A DNA stretch of 64,000 nt from JAAYAY01 sp964563135 (GTDB taxonomy: Bacteria; Planctomycetota; Planctomycetia; Pirellulales; Thermoguttaceae). The stretch is taken from the NCBI GenBank assembly GCA_964563135.1, contig CAZLWV010000017.1:1-64000 (forward strand), given 5' to 3'. Position numbers and translations under genes: made by a program. This document shows positions 1-8,585 of the stretch, one piece after another; positions within the stretch are counted from its first letter, which is position 1, and the number at the start of each line of letters is the position of its first letter. The notes under the pieces are model-generated. The model was not told where the DNA came from. It ran no database searches and saw nothing but the letters and a program-made list of their open reading frames with translations.

Positions 1-763
1 CATTCTTGCCGGCCGCATCGTAGACTTCGACCTCGGCAAGCGAGAAGGCGTAGAGAATGTTCTCTACCAGGGCCAGTTTTCCGGCGGTAATCCAGATCTG
101 CTTGGCGGGCTGGGGGACGACAGGGAACTCGAGGTCGAGCTTTTGGGCTGAGTCGTCGACGGGACCGTCGTACACGGTGTTCCACTGGCAACCGTCGCGG
201 CTGAGCCGGATCGCCAGGGTGGCGGGCGCGCCGCGGCCGACCTCGACGGCATCGCGGATGGGTGTCCAGCCCAGGGTGCTCCGCGGCTGCTCGGATGGAG
301 GACGTTTGCGAAGAACGATGCGCTGGATTTCGCGCTCCGCGGGCAGGTCAAGTCGGATCCAGAGGGGCTGGCCGTCGGGACGGGTCTGGGCCCGGCTCAT
401 CCAGCACGTCTGGGGGTCGCCGTCGATGAGGTGCACAGCCTCCACGGGAAGATAGTCGTTCTGGGTGGACCGCGGCATGCGGCTGGTGGTTACGCCGAGA
501 TAATTCCGCTTGATCTGGCCGCTCTGCCTGGGATGGATCTTCACACGCGGCGCCGTGTTGCCAAGCTGGAACGACACGTCGTCGAGCAGGTCGGGGGCTT
601 CGCCAAGTACCCAGCAGAACCCGAACCGCTGGATGGGCACCCCGCCACACCGGGCCTGGATCTGGGGCTCCTCACTGGCCGTGACATGGCAAGCCAGTGC
701 TGCTGCGATTGATACCAGGCCGATCGCGGTACGCAGGCTGCCGATCGAGAATCGGTGTTGCAC
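1..763 (-). CDS. Exported protein with F5/8 type C (discoidin-like) domain, 3' end missing
   Basis: The reading frame stays open to the left edge, so about 254 N-terminal codons are visible and the C-terminus is lost. GTG at 763 is chosen because AAGGAG lies seven bases upstream; an in-frame ATG at 790 lacks such a site. The product starts with a Sec signal peptide (basic start, hydrophobic stretch to about residue 30, then ASEEPQ). Around residues 110-240 it shows the pattern of a galactose-binding-like sandwich: a HLIDGDPQTCWMS segment, then LWIRLDLP and a hydrophobic strand, ending near LAEVEVYDAAG. Such domains bind glycans or surface polymers; no catalytic motif is visible in the part present. 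A 104-bp palindromic element lies 48 bp upstream of the start. It probably belongs with the neighbouring exported sugar-related genes. Confidence 0.75.
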   Translation of the reverse strand, partial: MQHRFSIGSLRTAIGLVSIAAALACHVTASEEPQIQARCGGVPIQRFGFCWVLGEAPDLLDDVSFQLGNTAPRVKIHPRQSGQIKRNYLGVTTSRMPRSTQNDYLPVEAVHLIDGDPQTCWMSRAQTRPDGQPLWIRLDLPAEREIQRIVLRKRPPSEQPRSTLGWTPIRDAVEVGRGAPATLAIRLSRDGCQWNTVYDGPVDDSAQKLDLEFPVVPQPAKQIWITAGKLALVENILYAFSLAEVEVYDAAGKN

Positions 764-810
764 GGGAGTACTCCTTGCTGGCTTGGACATGGCCGGCACC
801 GCTGGACCTC

Positions 811-914
811 GAAATAGACTTGCACGATTCCAAGAGATCCAGCCCTCCGCCGCCACCCTTCGGGAGGCGGCTTCAAGGAGATGGCCCATTCTGGGAATCA
901 CGCAACCCGATTTA
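811..914 (-). repeat. MITE/REP-like palindromic element, family 1, copy 1
   Basis: A 104-bp element nearly identical to the one at 5252-5354, with about three differences, all near one spot (AGCCCT against AGACT). The ends form an imperfect inverted repeat: an arm reading AAATAGACTTGCACGATTCC at one end and, reversed, AAATCGGGTTGCGTGATTCC at the other. In the middle is a GC-rich hairpin (GCCGCC, CCC, loop TTC, GGG, GGCGGC). Like its twin, it lies just upstream of the start of a minus-strand gene for an exported protein, in the same orientation. Confidence 0.8.
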
Positions 915-936
915 GGGCTGGACTTCGCCTTGCCGG

Positions 937-3621
937 TCATAGCCTGCCCTCCCACTGGCGAGGAATCTCGATGGTCCGGCCTTTCCATGTCAGACGGGAG
1001 TCGCCGAAGCCGTGACAGATGCGGACTCGGGCCGACTCGTCGAGCGACTTGCCGTCGAGACTCTGCAACGTGAACAAGGGAATGTTCTGGTAATCGAGCC
1101 CCTGGAATCGTTTTGCGGAGAAGGCGAGGAACTCAGGGGCGTGGGCCAGGAAGCCGTTCGGCGGGAGAACCACTTCCCCCCACCGCTGGGACTGAAACGT
1201 GAAGTCGGCCTGGCCAAGATTGACCACCACCTCGATCCGGCCATCGCCAAACACGGACCGGAGCGCGGTGCCGTCGGGGCTGAGCCGCTGGTAGTCGGTC
1301 AACAGCATCTTCGACGAAAGCCGGTTGAGGGGAGAGAGGACCTCGTGGGTGTTCTTGAGGAACCGGTCGAGGGGATGAAGGCCTTCGGCCCAGCCGTTGT
1401 CGGCTCGCAGGAAGAGGCCCTCCGGCGTACGGTCGGCGTCAGACGGGGCCTCCTCGAAAGCGATCGCTTGAGAGTCGATCCGGAGGCGGCCGACGAGGCA
1501 TCGATGCTCACCATCGTCCGGGCCTTGGAGTTTCGCACGCACGTCGGTTTCGGGCTGGAAGAGCCCCGTGCGGATGTCGTACATGCCCGGCGTCAACTGG
1601 GGAGCGGCAACCTCGAACGGCCCCATGGTGATCTGGCCGGCTTGCCACTGGTCGACCGGCGGGGTGGGAGTGTAGTCGCCCTGAAAGAGGATTTTGCCGC
1701 TGGCATTGGTGAAGTGGACAAAGGCCCGCCACTGGCCGGTAAGGGGCTTTTCGACCTTCCAGCGATAGCTGATGCGGAATCGATTCGGGCCAATCGGCTC
1801 GAAACTCGCCACGGTCACCTGGGCGGGGAGCACCTCGTCGGCGGCCGTGGAGCGCCAGTAGAGTCCGGCGGGAACCTGGTGGTAGTTGAGCGGGCGGGCC
1901 ACCAGCATGTGATAGAGAACGTAGGGGGTGGCTTTCTCCGGCTGATAACCGTACTTGCCGTAGATCTGGATGCAGTCGTGGTAGATCATCTCGAAAACGG
2001 GAAGCGGTTCGGCGCCCAGCCGGTCAAGCAGCTCCTTGTTGTGGTAGTGCCCGCCGCTGACGCCGGAAAGTCCCTCGAAGAAGTCGGAGCAGGGGATCGC
2101 CCATTCGCGGCCGCACTCGGAGCCGAAAATACCGAACAGTCCGCGGGCATAACGGGAGAGTTCCTGTTTCCAGTACATGTCGTCGGCCCGGGTGAGCATA
2201 TGCTTGGGGTCAAAACATTCCTGGAGGCCGACGGCGTAGGTCGTGTCGATAAAATACGCCCCGGGCGCGATCTGCTTCTGCACTTCGGGGAGATTCTGGG
2301 GACGCCGGGCGAGCTCCAGGGCCTTGGGTGCACAGGTCAGGTAGGCACGACCGCCGAGCCAACGGCCTCCCTTGCGGACGTTGCCGTCGCGATCCTTCAT
2401 GAGCCAGTCTTCGCTCCAGGACGGGGCATCGCGATACATGTCCTGGTAGTTGTCGTGAAGACCGAGGGTATAGCCGAGGGCGGAAACCCGGCGGGCGCAA
2501 TCGGCCAGCGCCTCGTTGCCGCCGCACTCCGGCGCGGCGGGCATGTTGTCGGGGTGGCGGCAATCGTAGCCGCCGTTGGTCCACCCGCCAAGAATGAACA
2601 GCACCCGGTCGATCTCCAGGTCGTTCTTCAGGTGCTCGGCGATCTGGGCGGCCTGGTCGAAGGTCCACTCGACGCGGACCGACTCTTCGGCGGTGCTGTC
2701 TTCGTTCATACGCCGATTCAGGCACGTCCAGAGCTTGACATTCGACGCGCCAAGAAGCGCCTCGCGGCGGGGCAACTCCTGCAGCTTCTCGTTCCAGGTG
2801 ACCAGATAGCCCTTGGCTTTGGCCACCTCGCGATAGGCACGGGCAAGCTCGCCACAGGAGGCGCTGCCCATCAGGCGGATGTCGAACGTGCTCGACTTGG
2901 GCGAAAGATCCAGGCTGGGCAGCAAGACCTGTTTGCCCGACGGAACGGGAGTATTGGCGGTGACGCTCTCCAACTGGAACACCGAATCGGTGTCGTGCCA
3001 GGTGACCAGCGCAGCGGAGCCGGCCTTGAAGAGGCCGACCATTTCTGCATGGCAGCCTTCGTAGTCGGACGTGCGGAAGGAGTGCTGAAAGGCCTTGCCG
3101 CTGTCGGCCGGGATGACCAGTCCGAGCCGGACGGGGACGAGCACGCTGCCCCGCTCGGTGTCGCTGACCCAGAGGGCGTCGTCGAGAAGACGAAGACGCC
3201 GCAAACGAGAGTCGTCGCAGGAGGCAGAGATGCGGAGCGTTTCGTCGTTGGCTGCCAGTTCGATGCGGACCAGGAGCGCCGAACTGCCGGCGCCGGGGAG
3301 CGCGTGGGCCAGTTCCAGAGCCCGCGGGGCGGCACTTGCGCGGAACTGGTTCAGGGGAACGAGCTGATCGGCTTTGCCGTCATTCAGGGTGACGGTGCCG
3401 AACCGGGATTGGCGGGGATTGCTGGACCAGACAACGCCGGTGCGCTTGTCGGTGAGCTGGTAAGCCCCGGAGTCGGGGGAAATACTGAAGGAGATCTTCG
3501 GGGATTCGAGCCGCAACGGGGCGGGCCCGGCCGCCGCGTCCGGATCGGCAGCGAACAGGAAACAGGTCAAGGAGGCAAATGCCAGGATGAAGCCGGCATA
3601 CGTCTTTGGTGAGGCCATCAT
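937..3621 (-). CDS. Large exported DUF5696-like protein, putative glycoside hydrolase
   Basis: The product has 894 residues. ATG at 3621 follows AGGAAAGGA, and a signal peptide covers about residues 1-25. Residues 40-270 look like a beta-rich N-terminal domain opening with YQLTDKRTGVVWSSNP, a motif I associate with DUF5696. Residues 290-600 look like a TIM barrel, with conserved acidic and aromatic patches: FILGGWTNGGYD (343), GLHDNYQDMYRDAP (387), YFIDTTYAVGLQEC (456) and GSECGREWAIP (500). Residues 600-700 form a separate beta-sandwich with a WRAFVHFTNASGKILFQGDY core, and a final domain follows. This arrangement is typical of large polysaccharide-active enzymes. The substrate cannot be read from the sequence, and catalytic acids are only guessed among the Asp/Glu of the barrel motifs. 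The gene sits between two other exported sugar-related genes on the same strand. Confidence 0.7.
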   Translation of the reverse strand: MMASPKTYAGFILAFASLTCFLFAADPDAAAGPAPLRLESPKISFSISPDSGAYQLTDKRTGVVWSSNPRQSRFGTVTLNDGKADQLVPLNQFRASAAPRALELAHALPGAGSSALLVRIELAANDETLRISASCDDSRLRRLRLLDDALWVSDTERGSVLVPVRLGLVIPADSGKAFQHSFRTSDYEGCHAEMVGLFKAGSAALVTWHDTDSVFQLESVTANTPVPSGKQVLLPSLDLSPKSSTFDIRLMGSASCGELARAYREVAKAKGYLVTWNEKLQELPRREALLGASNVKLWTCLNRRMNEDSTAEESVRVEWTFDQAAQIAEHLKNDLEIDRVLFILGGWTNGGYDCRHPDNMPAAPECGGNEALADCARRVSALGYTLGLHDNYQDMYRDAPSWSEDWLMKDRDGNVRKGGRWLGGRAYLTCAPKALELARRPQNLPEVQKQIAPGAYFIDTTYAVGLQECFDPKHMLTRADDMYWKQELSRYARGLFGIFGSECGREWAIPCSDFFEGLSGVSGGHYHNKELLDRLGAEPLPVFEMIYHDCIQIYGKYGYQPEKATPYVLYHMLVARPLNYHQVPAGLYWRSTAADEVLPAQVTVASFEPIGPNRFRISYRWKVEKPLTGQWRAFVHFTNASGKILFQGDYTPTPPVDQWQAGQITMGPFEVAAPQLTPGMYDIRTGLFQPETDVRAKLQGPDDGEHRCLVGRLRIDSQAIAFEEAPSDADRTPEGLFLRADNGWAEGLHPLDRFLKNTHEVLSPLNRLSSKMLLTDYQRLSPDGTALRSVFGDGRIEVVVNLGQADFTFQSQRWGEVVLPPNGFLAHAPEFLAFSAKRFQGLDYQNIPLFTLQSLDGKSLDESARVRICHGFGDSRLTWKGRTIEIPRQWEGRL

Positions 3622-3874
3622 GGTGTGTCCTTTCCTGGACGGCTGGTTGGATTACGTCTACGGAGAATTGCCACGCGCCGAGCGGCTGCCGACCTCGGCC
3701 GGGAAGCCCTTGGCGACACCGATATTCTCTCCGCCCATGGGGTCGTGGCCGGCAAGGCCAACGACGGCCCAGGGGCGCCAGGGCGGTCATTCCCGCGGAA
3801 CTCGGGCAATGGCCTGTTCGTGGCGGTCGGCCGCGCCGCGGGCTCAGCCGCCGGCGGAGTCTACCGCGACTGTG

Positions 3875-5227
3875 TTATTCCGGTCTGGCGGCGGCGGGGG
3901 CGTGGACGACGAAGTGGGAGATGCCGAGCTGGCGGGCCTGGCCAGTGAGCGTCAGTGTGTGGGCCTGGTTGGTGCAGCCTTGCAGCAGCAGGGTCCGGGC
4001 GGCCGCAGGCTGCGGGTGGTAGACGCTGGTAAGCAGCGGGTACGATCGCCAGGTCACCTGGAAGCCTTCGGGAAGCGTGGCCTTGCGGTAGCCTAATGTC
4101 CAGGCGATCTGGTAGTCGCCGGGCTCGATGACGACGCGGCCCGAGCGTGAGACGAACCGTTCCGTGTTCCAGCCTTCGCCGTCCGGCCCGGTGAGGCTCC
4201 CTTCAACCCGGAAGTGGATCTTCTTGCCGTCGGGCGTCGAATCGGCCAGGCAGGTGAGGGTCCAGTCCTCTTCAAGGGGCGGCTGCTCGCAGGAGATGTT
4301 GTTGATGGCAGGCATCCAGATGCCCGCTGGACCGAGGCTGGGGCGGGAGATGGCCCAAAGCTCCTTCATTCCGGCCATGGGCTTGCCGTCGAGGAGCACC
4401 GCTGCGCTGGCACCGGCGGTCCCACTGCCGTCGGAGACGGCCAGGACACGGTTGCCCTGGAAGTGAAGCGCGATCGTGCCGTCGGGCAGGTGCGTCACCT
4501 GCGGCGAGTCCAGCGGGATCGTGGTGATCGTGCCGGCGGTTGTGGGATTGTCGCCGAGACGGGGATCGCGGACCAGCTCCTCGCTGATGAACCTGGCGTA
4601 CAGGTCGCACCCTTCGGGCGTCAGATGGATCGTATCGCGGAGGAAGTCCTTGGCTGCGCGGTGGTTGTCGGCCAGGTGGCGGCGCCACTTCTCACGGAGG
4701 TCGATCAGCATGCAGTCGTACTTCCGGGCCACGGCCCGGATCAGCTCGGCACGAGCGTCGTGTTCCGTGTTGATCTGGTCGGGCTCGTCAAGAGAGACGA
4801 TGTTGAGGTGGCTGGTCCAGAGGACAATTTCGGCGGAGGTTCGCTCCCGGACCCGGCGGACGATCTCCTCGTACTTGTCCATCGGACCATAGACGTGAAA
4901 GAAGAGGAGATCGGGATACCAGGGATAGAGATCGTGATCGGCCGTGCGGATCAAGGCCGGAGAGGTATAGCCGCCGATGGCCGCGTTGAGGAACTCAAAA
5001 CGGACGGTCGGGTACTTTTCGGCGAGTGTTTTCTGGACAGTCTCGGTCCAGGCCTGGGCGGTGATCGACTGGCCGTAGAACATGACCCGGATGTGGGCCG
5101 GGCTGGCCGCGGTGGACTGCTCGAGCGTTTTCATGGTCCGCTGGATGTACGCGGCCGACGCGTTCTCGGCCGCATCGGCCGCCGACGCTGCCGCAACGAG
5201 AACGGCCAGTAGAATGGTCTTCATCAT
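3875..5227 (-). CDS. Exported SGNH/GDSL-type hydrolase
   Basis: A 450-residue protein. The start at the first ATG of the pair at 5227/5224 gives a clean signal peptide (MMKTILLAVLVAAASAADA); the longer open frame upstream merely reads through a repeat element. Block I is VMFYGQSIT (about residue 49), a GQS variant of the GDSL nucleophile motif with Ser as the expected nucleophile. Block V is DTIHLTPEG (about residue 190), supplying the catalytic Asp and His. An Asn/Gly block (LNAAIGGY) fits blocks II/III. Residues 250-450 form a second, beta-rich domain of unknown role. The family includes esterases that remove acetyl groups from polysaccharides, so a carbohydrate-esterase role is inferred. 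It lies upstream of the DUF5696-like gene on the same strand, about 250 bp away. Confidence 0.8.
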   Translation of the reverse strand: MMKTILLAVLVAAASAADAAENASAAYIQRTMKTLEQSTAASPAHIRVMFYGQSITAQAWTETVQKTLAEKYPTVRFEFLNAAIGGYTSPALIRTADHDLYPWYPDLLFFHVYGPMDKYEEIVRRVRERTSAEIVLWTSHLNIVSLDEPDQINTEHDARAELIRAVARKYDCMLIDLREKWRRHLADNHRAAKDFLRDTIHLTPEGCDLYARFISEELVRDPRLGDNPTTAGTITTIPLDSPQVTHLPDGTIALHFQGNRVLAVSDGSGTAGASAAVLLDGKPMAGMKELWAISRPSLGPAGIWMPAINNISCEQPPLEEDWTLTCLADSTPDGKKIHFRVEGSLTGPDGEGWNTERFVSRSGRVVIEPGDYQIAWTLGYRKATLPEGFQVTWRSYPLLTSVYHPQPAAARTLLLQGCTNQAHTLTLTGQARQLGISHFVVHAPAAARPE

Positions 5228-5251
5228 GGATCTCTTGCGTAGACTCGCATC

Positions 5252-5354
5252 TAAATAGACTTGCACGATTCCAAGAGATCCAGACTCCGCCGCCACCCTT
5301 CGGGAGGCGGCTTCAAGGAGATGGCCCATTCTGGGAATCACGCAACCCGATTTA
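5252..5354 (-). repeat. MITE/REP-like palindromic element, family 1, copy 2
   Basis: A 103-bp near-twin of the element at 811-914, flanked by the same imperfect terminal inverted repeats (TAAAT...TTGC..GATTCC at both ends) and carrying the same internal GC hairpin. It ends only 25 bp before the start codon of the SGNH hydrolase gene, so it is probably transcribed as part of that gene's 5' leader. It could be a mobile palindromic element, a structured leader RNA, or both. Confidence 0.8.
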
Positions 5355-5418
5355 ATTGATTTCAAAATCTCTCCGACAACACATGCTCCGATCGATCTGG
5401 CCGATCCAACCGGAAGAC

Positions 5419-5937
5419 CTACCACGTTTCACGATGGACGGCGGCCTGGCGATAGCGGGTGCGGGGGGGCTGCATTTCGGCCGGCCAGCCGAGGGCGATG
5501 GCCGCAACGGGAACGACGTGGCGGGGGATGCCCAGAAGCCCGCGAATATGCAGGATCCGCTCCTCTCGCGGGTGCACGCCGAGCCAGCAGGCGCCCAGAC
5601 CCAGTGTGCTCGCGGCCAGGAGGAGGTTCTCGATTGCCGCGGAGCAGTCCTGGAGGAGGTAGGACAACTGGCGGTCGTGGGCCCGCTCGAGGTTGCCGCA
5701 GACGACGATTCCGACGGGCGCACCGGCCAGCATCTTGCCGTTGGGCAGACCCTCGGCGATCCCGCTCCGCATCCGGGCATCGCGGACGACGACGAAGTCC
5801 CAGGGGTCCTTGGCGACGGCCGACGGTGCGGCCATGGCGGCCTCGAGCAGATCGCGGATCATGTCGTCGGGGACGTCCCTGGTTTCGTACGCGCGGATGC
5901 TGCGGCGGCTGAATGCGAAGTTGAGTTTGGGGTTCAT
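5419..5937 (-). CDS. Nitroreductase family protein
   Basis: A 172-residue protein, the usual size for a compact FMN-dependent nitroreductase. ATG at 5937 follows AAGGAG. The N-terminal SRRSIRAYETRDVPDDMI segment carries the Arg residues that contact the FMN phosphate in this family. PSAVAKDPWDFVVV supplies the second FMN contact, and GLGACWLGVHP near residue 135 is the usual glycine-rich element. The reaction is expected to be NAD(P)H-dependent reduction of a small quinone, flavin or nitro compound; the natural substrate is unknown. It is followed after 190 bp, across a repeat element, by the SGNH hydrolase gene, with no clear functional link. Confidence 0.88.
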   Translation of the reverse strand: MNPKLNFAFSRRSIRAYETRDVPDDMIRDLLEAAMAAPSAVAKDPWDFVVVRDARMRSGIAEGLPNGKMLAGAPVGIVVCGNLERAHDRQLSYLLQDCSAAIENLLLAASTLGLGACWLGVHPREERILHIRGLLGIPRHVVPVAAIALGWPAEMQPPRTRYRQAAVHRETW

Positions 5938-5985
5938 CGTCCTGGCTCCTTCTTGCTGCTCCGGGTTTCTTTGAGATCGGCTGTT

Positions 5986-6903
5986 TCAGCCGTGAATGCC
6001 GGCGTCGGACAGCTCGCCGCTGACATTCCCGCTGACCATAATGGCGTGGCCCCGGAAAAGGTTGCCGTCATCATACCAGAACTCGAAGTCGCCGTCAGGC
6101 AGTATGTGGATCGCCTCAAGGGTCATGCGTGCGCGGAACCGCTCGGCAGTGACCGGCTTCTCCCCTTCGTCCAGCCAGGATTCGTTCTTCAGCACCAGCA
6201 GTGTCTTGACCGCATGCCCCTCGATCCGCTCCTTCCAGTCGGCCTGTTGCGAGAACAGGGACTCGACCGTCTTGAGCGATTCCTCGATCGGTTCCTCCTT
6301 GGTGTCGGGCAGCGAGATGCTGACCGTCGCGCTGCCCCATTCCGCCTCACCTTGGAAGGTGCCCGTGTTGCGGTCCAGAACCAGCTCGCCAAAACGTCTG
6401 GTTGCGACCACGACCGGCTCCTGCGACTTCCTCGCAAAGGCGAGCAGTTCCTGGCTGGGCGAATCGAGGGGAAGAGCTTTCTCGAAGATGGCCCGCGTCT
6501 GATCGGTCGAGAGCAGAACGCTCATGCGATGGACCGAGCCTTTGGGAAAGTCGCTGGAATAGTCGGCACCGCGAGGGACCGGCCGGAGGATCGTCAGTTC
6601 CTTTTCGACGACCGGTCTGCCAACATGGCGCCACGCGCTGAGGGTGAAACAGTGGACTTCGTGATCGTTGGTCCGGCCGGGCCAACTCCCCTGGCCTGCC
6701 GGCGCCACGACACCCTCAATGACGGCGCAGCGGTCGTCGTAGGAGGTGCCGGCCAGATCGATACCGGCCAGCCCGTCGATGCCTGGAGGATCGAACGAGG
6801 CGGGCAGGGAGCCTGGTGTGGCTGGCTTGCAGCCCGTGAGGGTGAGGGCGGCAAGCAGGAACCACAGAAGCGGGCAATGACAAGTGCCCCGGCGAGATCG
6901 CAT
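5986..6903 (-). CDS. Lipoprotein with DUF2262/DUF6985-like C-terminal domain
   Basis: A 305-residue protein. ATG at 6903 is chosen because it gives a lipoprotein signal peptide with lipobox LTGC at about residue 25; the longer open frame upstream runs through a repeat element and is not credible. No strong ribosome binding site is visible. The C-terminal 130 residues (FGELVLDRNTGTFQGEAEW through DFEFWYDDGNLFRGHAIMV) match the pattern I know from DUF2262/DUF6985 proteins, whose role is unknown. The middle part is unrecognised. A 130-bp palindromic element and a 19-bp perfect inverted repeat lie in its upstream region. Confidence 0.6.
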   Translation of the reverse strand: MRSRRGTCHCPLLWFLLAALTLTGCKPATPGSLPASFDPPGIDGLAGIDLAGTSYDDRCAVIEGVVAPAGQGSWPGRTNDHEVHCFTLSAWRHVGRPVVEKELTILRPVPRGADYSSDFPKGSVHRMSVLLSTDQTRAIFEKALPLDSPSQELLAFARKSQEPVVVATRRFGELVLDRNTGTFQGEAEWGSATVSISLPDTKEEPIEESLKTVESLFSQQADWKERIEGHAVKTLLVLKNESWLDEGEKPVTAERFRARMTLEAIHILPDGDFEFWYDDGNLFRGHAIMVSGNVSGELSDAGIHG

Positions 6904-6972
6904 GGCAACGCCGTGTGGATCTGCCTGGCTCACTGTACTGTCTCCCACCCGACGGATAGGTAATTTTGCACC

Positions 6973-7102
6973 GGCCTTGATGGCAAGCCTGCCCGTCCAA
7001 TCGTAAATCCGAAGCGTGAGCCAGGAGGGTAACATCTTGCCTCGCTTACGCTTCGCGCTTGCGAAGATGCGACAGCAGTTGGCAAGGTTACGATCAAGGC
7101 CT
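6973..7102. repeat. MITE-like element, family 2, copy 1
   Basis: A 130-bp element bounded by a 9-bp terminal inverted repeat (GGCCTTGAT at one end, ATCAAGGCC at the other). Inside are two arms, CCGAAGCGTGAGCCAGG and CCTCGCTTACGCTTCG, that can pair. A second copy, about 90% alike by eye, lies at 41348-41473. It sits 70 bp upstream of the lipoprotein start codon, between that gene and a possible operator. Confidence 0.8.
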
Positions 7103-7111
7103 TTTGTATAC

Positions 7112-7130
7112 ACATAGACAGTATCTATGT
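7112..7130. promoter_or_regulatory. 19-bp inverted repeat, possible operator
   Basis: ACATAGA and TCTATGT form perfect 7-bp arms around CAGTA. It lies upstream of the lipoprotein gene, just outside the family 2 element, in AT-richer DNA than its surroundings. The dyad form suits a repressor dimer, but no regulator is known and chance cannot be excluded. Confidence 0.3.
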
Positions 7131-7173
7131 CAAGTCCTTGCCATGGCCCCCGGGGGCTTTTATGTCTGGAAAG

Positions 7174-7196
7174 GGCGCCGTCTCTCAAGCGGCGCC
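7174..7196 (-). terminator. Hairpin downstream of the sialidase-like gene
   Basis: GGCGCCG and CGGCGCC form a perfect 7-bp stem around a 9-base loop, 23 bp past the stop of the minus-strand gene at 7219. On that strand it is followed by CCCTTTCC, a weak T-tract, so it is a plausible but not ideal intrinsic terminator. Confidence 0.45.
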
Positions 7197-7218
7197 GGTT
7201 TCCACCGCGGCGGGGGAC

Positions 7219-8499
7219 CTACTTCTTCGGTTTGATGAACATCATTTCGGCGGGGGTGACCCAACTGGAGCGGAGGTCGACACGGAACCAGCCCTCGCTG
7301 TTCATCCGGTGAAAGCGGCAGGGGGAACGGCGGCCGAACTCTTTGAGGTCATACTGGGCCCAGGTCTTGCCCATGTCGGTGGAGACGATGAAACCGGTGG
7401 CCATGGGGGAAGCGGGGGCGCAATGGGCGGCAAGGATCACGCCGTCCTGAATGATCATGCACCCAGACTCGACGCCCGGGTTGAACAGCAGTTCGTGTTT
7501 TTCGCGGTTGGCGATGTCGGCCGGCTGGCAGCGAAAGACGCCTCGGTCGTAGGGTTCCGGGCCGTTGGAGTCGCTGATCCAGTAGACTTTTCCGTCAACA
7601 AAGGTGATGCCGCCGCACTTGTAGCGGGAATTCAAGTGGTCGGAGATGATGACCTTCCAGTCCCACTTGTCCTTGCCGGCGTCGTACGTTCCTCGCAGCC
7701 AGTGGCACTCGAACCCTTCCGGCCGATCGCCATCGCCGGTACAGGCGTAAAAGGCGTCTTCGACCGGGTTGTAGGCCACGCAGTGGACATGGCGGCAGAT
7801 GGTCGGGTTTTTTGGATCGCCCAGGAGCGTACCGTCCTTGCCGCCGCCCGGGGAGCCGTTGTCGCGAAAGTAGGGGTTCTGGCCGAAGGAATAGGCGATC
7901 TTGACGGTCTGCCCCTGGTCGGGGGAGTAATAGATATTGGCGGGGCTGGCACCGCCGATCACGTTGCAGTAGTTGCCCCAGACGAGCATTTCCTTGCCCT
8001 TGATATCCCAGGTGATCTCCCCGCTGAGGCTGTGGAAATACCAGCCCGGGAGTTCCGATTTCTGGGGGGTGTGGCGGACGTAGTTGCTGCCGTCGGCGTT
8101 CTTGACGGTGACCTCATGATAGGTCTTCAGGTTGTCGGTACTGAGATACAGTCTGGCCAGCGCGCTGAACAGGACGTTGCCGTTTCCGAGGATGCAACTG
8201 AACACGATGTCGCGGGCAGCGGGAAATGCGGCACGGTGGGACCAGGTGCGGCCGCAGTCTTCCGACAGGAAGATCTCTCCGTCCCTGTAGCCGAAGGCCT
8301 TGTTGTCGCGCTGGGAATCCACGAACATGTCTTCCGGTTGCGGGCGATACCAGAAGTGATCGGTGGACGGGTACTGGGGCACTGCCGACCCCGACTCGGC
8401 GGTGAAAGCACGTGTGGCTGGCAGGAGGATTCCGCCGGCGGCTACGGCAGTGGCTCCAAGAAAGTGGCGGCGGGTGAGTTGGGGGCGAGGACGGATCAT
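7219..8499 (-). CDS. Tat-exported BNR/sialidase-like beta-propeller protein
   Basis: A 426-residue protein. The N-terminus carries a twin-arginine signal (TRRHFLGATAVAAGGILLP). The body contains repeated Asp-box-like segments: FLSEDCGRTWSH (77), YYSPDQGQTVKIAY and VSTDMGKTWAQY (about 385). This is the pattern of a six-bladed sialidase-type propeller. The full set of sialidase arginines and the Tyr/Glu pair cannot be confirmed by eye, so enzyme activity is not claimed; many planctomycete BNR proteins are uncharacterised. The start at 8499 fits the Tat signal. The next gene upstream on the same strand is a small membrane protein 86 bp away. Confidence 0.75.
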   Translation of the reverse strand: MIRPRPQLTRRHFLGATAVAAGGILLPATRAFTAESGSAVPQYPSTDHFWYRPQPEDMFVDSQRDNKAFGYRDGEIFLSEDCGRTWSHRAAFPAARDIVFSCILGNGNVLFSALARLYLSTDNLKTYHEVTVKNADGSNYVRHTPQKSELPGWYFHSLSGEITWDIKGKEMLVWGNYCNVIGGASPANIYYSPDQGQTVKIAYSFGQNPYFRDNGSPGGGKDGTLLGDPKNPTICRHVHCVAYNPVEDAFYACTGDGDRPEGFECHWLRGTYDAGKDKWDWKVIISDHLNSRYKCGGITFVDGKVYWISDSNGPEPYDRGVFRCQPADIANREKHELLFNPGVESGCMIIQDGVILAAHCAPASPMATGFIVSTDMGKTWAQYDLKEFGRRSPCRFHRMNSEGWFRVDLRSSWVTPAEMMFIKPKK

Positions 8500-8585
8500 G
8501 GTCGGTCTCCTGGAGGTCTATACGGGCGTGACTGGCTGAACCATGTTATGCACACCTGCCGAAGAGAATGCAAGACGGCGGATCT

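Noticed and set aside
1012..3612. Long open frame of 866 codons on the plus strand opposite the DUF5696-like gene
   Set aside because: It is the antisense shadow of a real gene in high-GC DNA; the composition is Gly/Val/Arg/Asp-rich with no family motif, whereas the minus-strand frame has a signal peptide, ribosome binding site and domains.
5228..5425. N-terminal extension of the SGNH hydrolase through the family 1 repeat
   Set aside because: The extension is the translation of a repeat element also found elsewhere, and the signal peptide begins only at 5227.
6904..7188. N-terminal extension of the DUF2262-like lipoprotein
   Set aside because: It translates the family 2 element; the lipobox requires the start at 6903.
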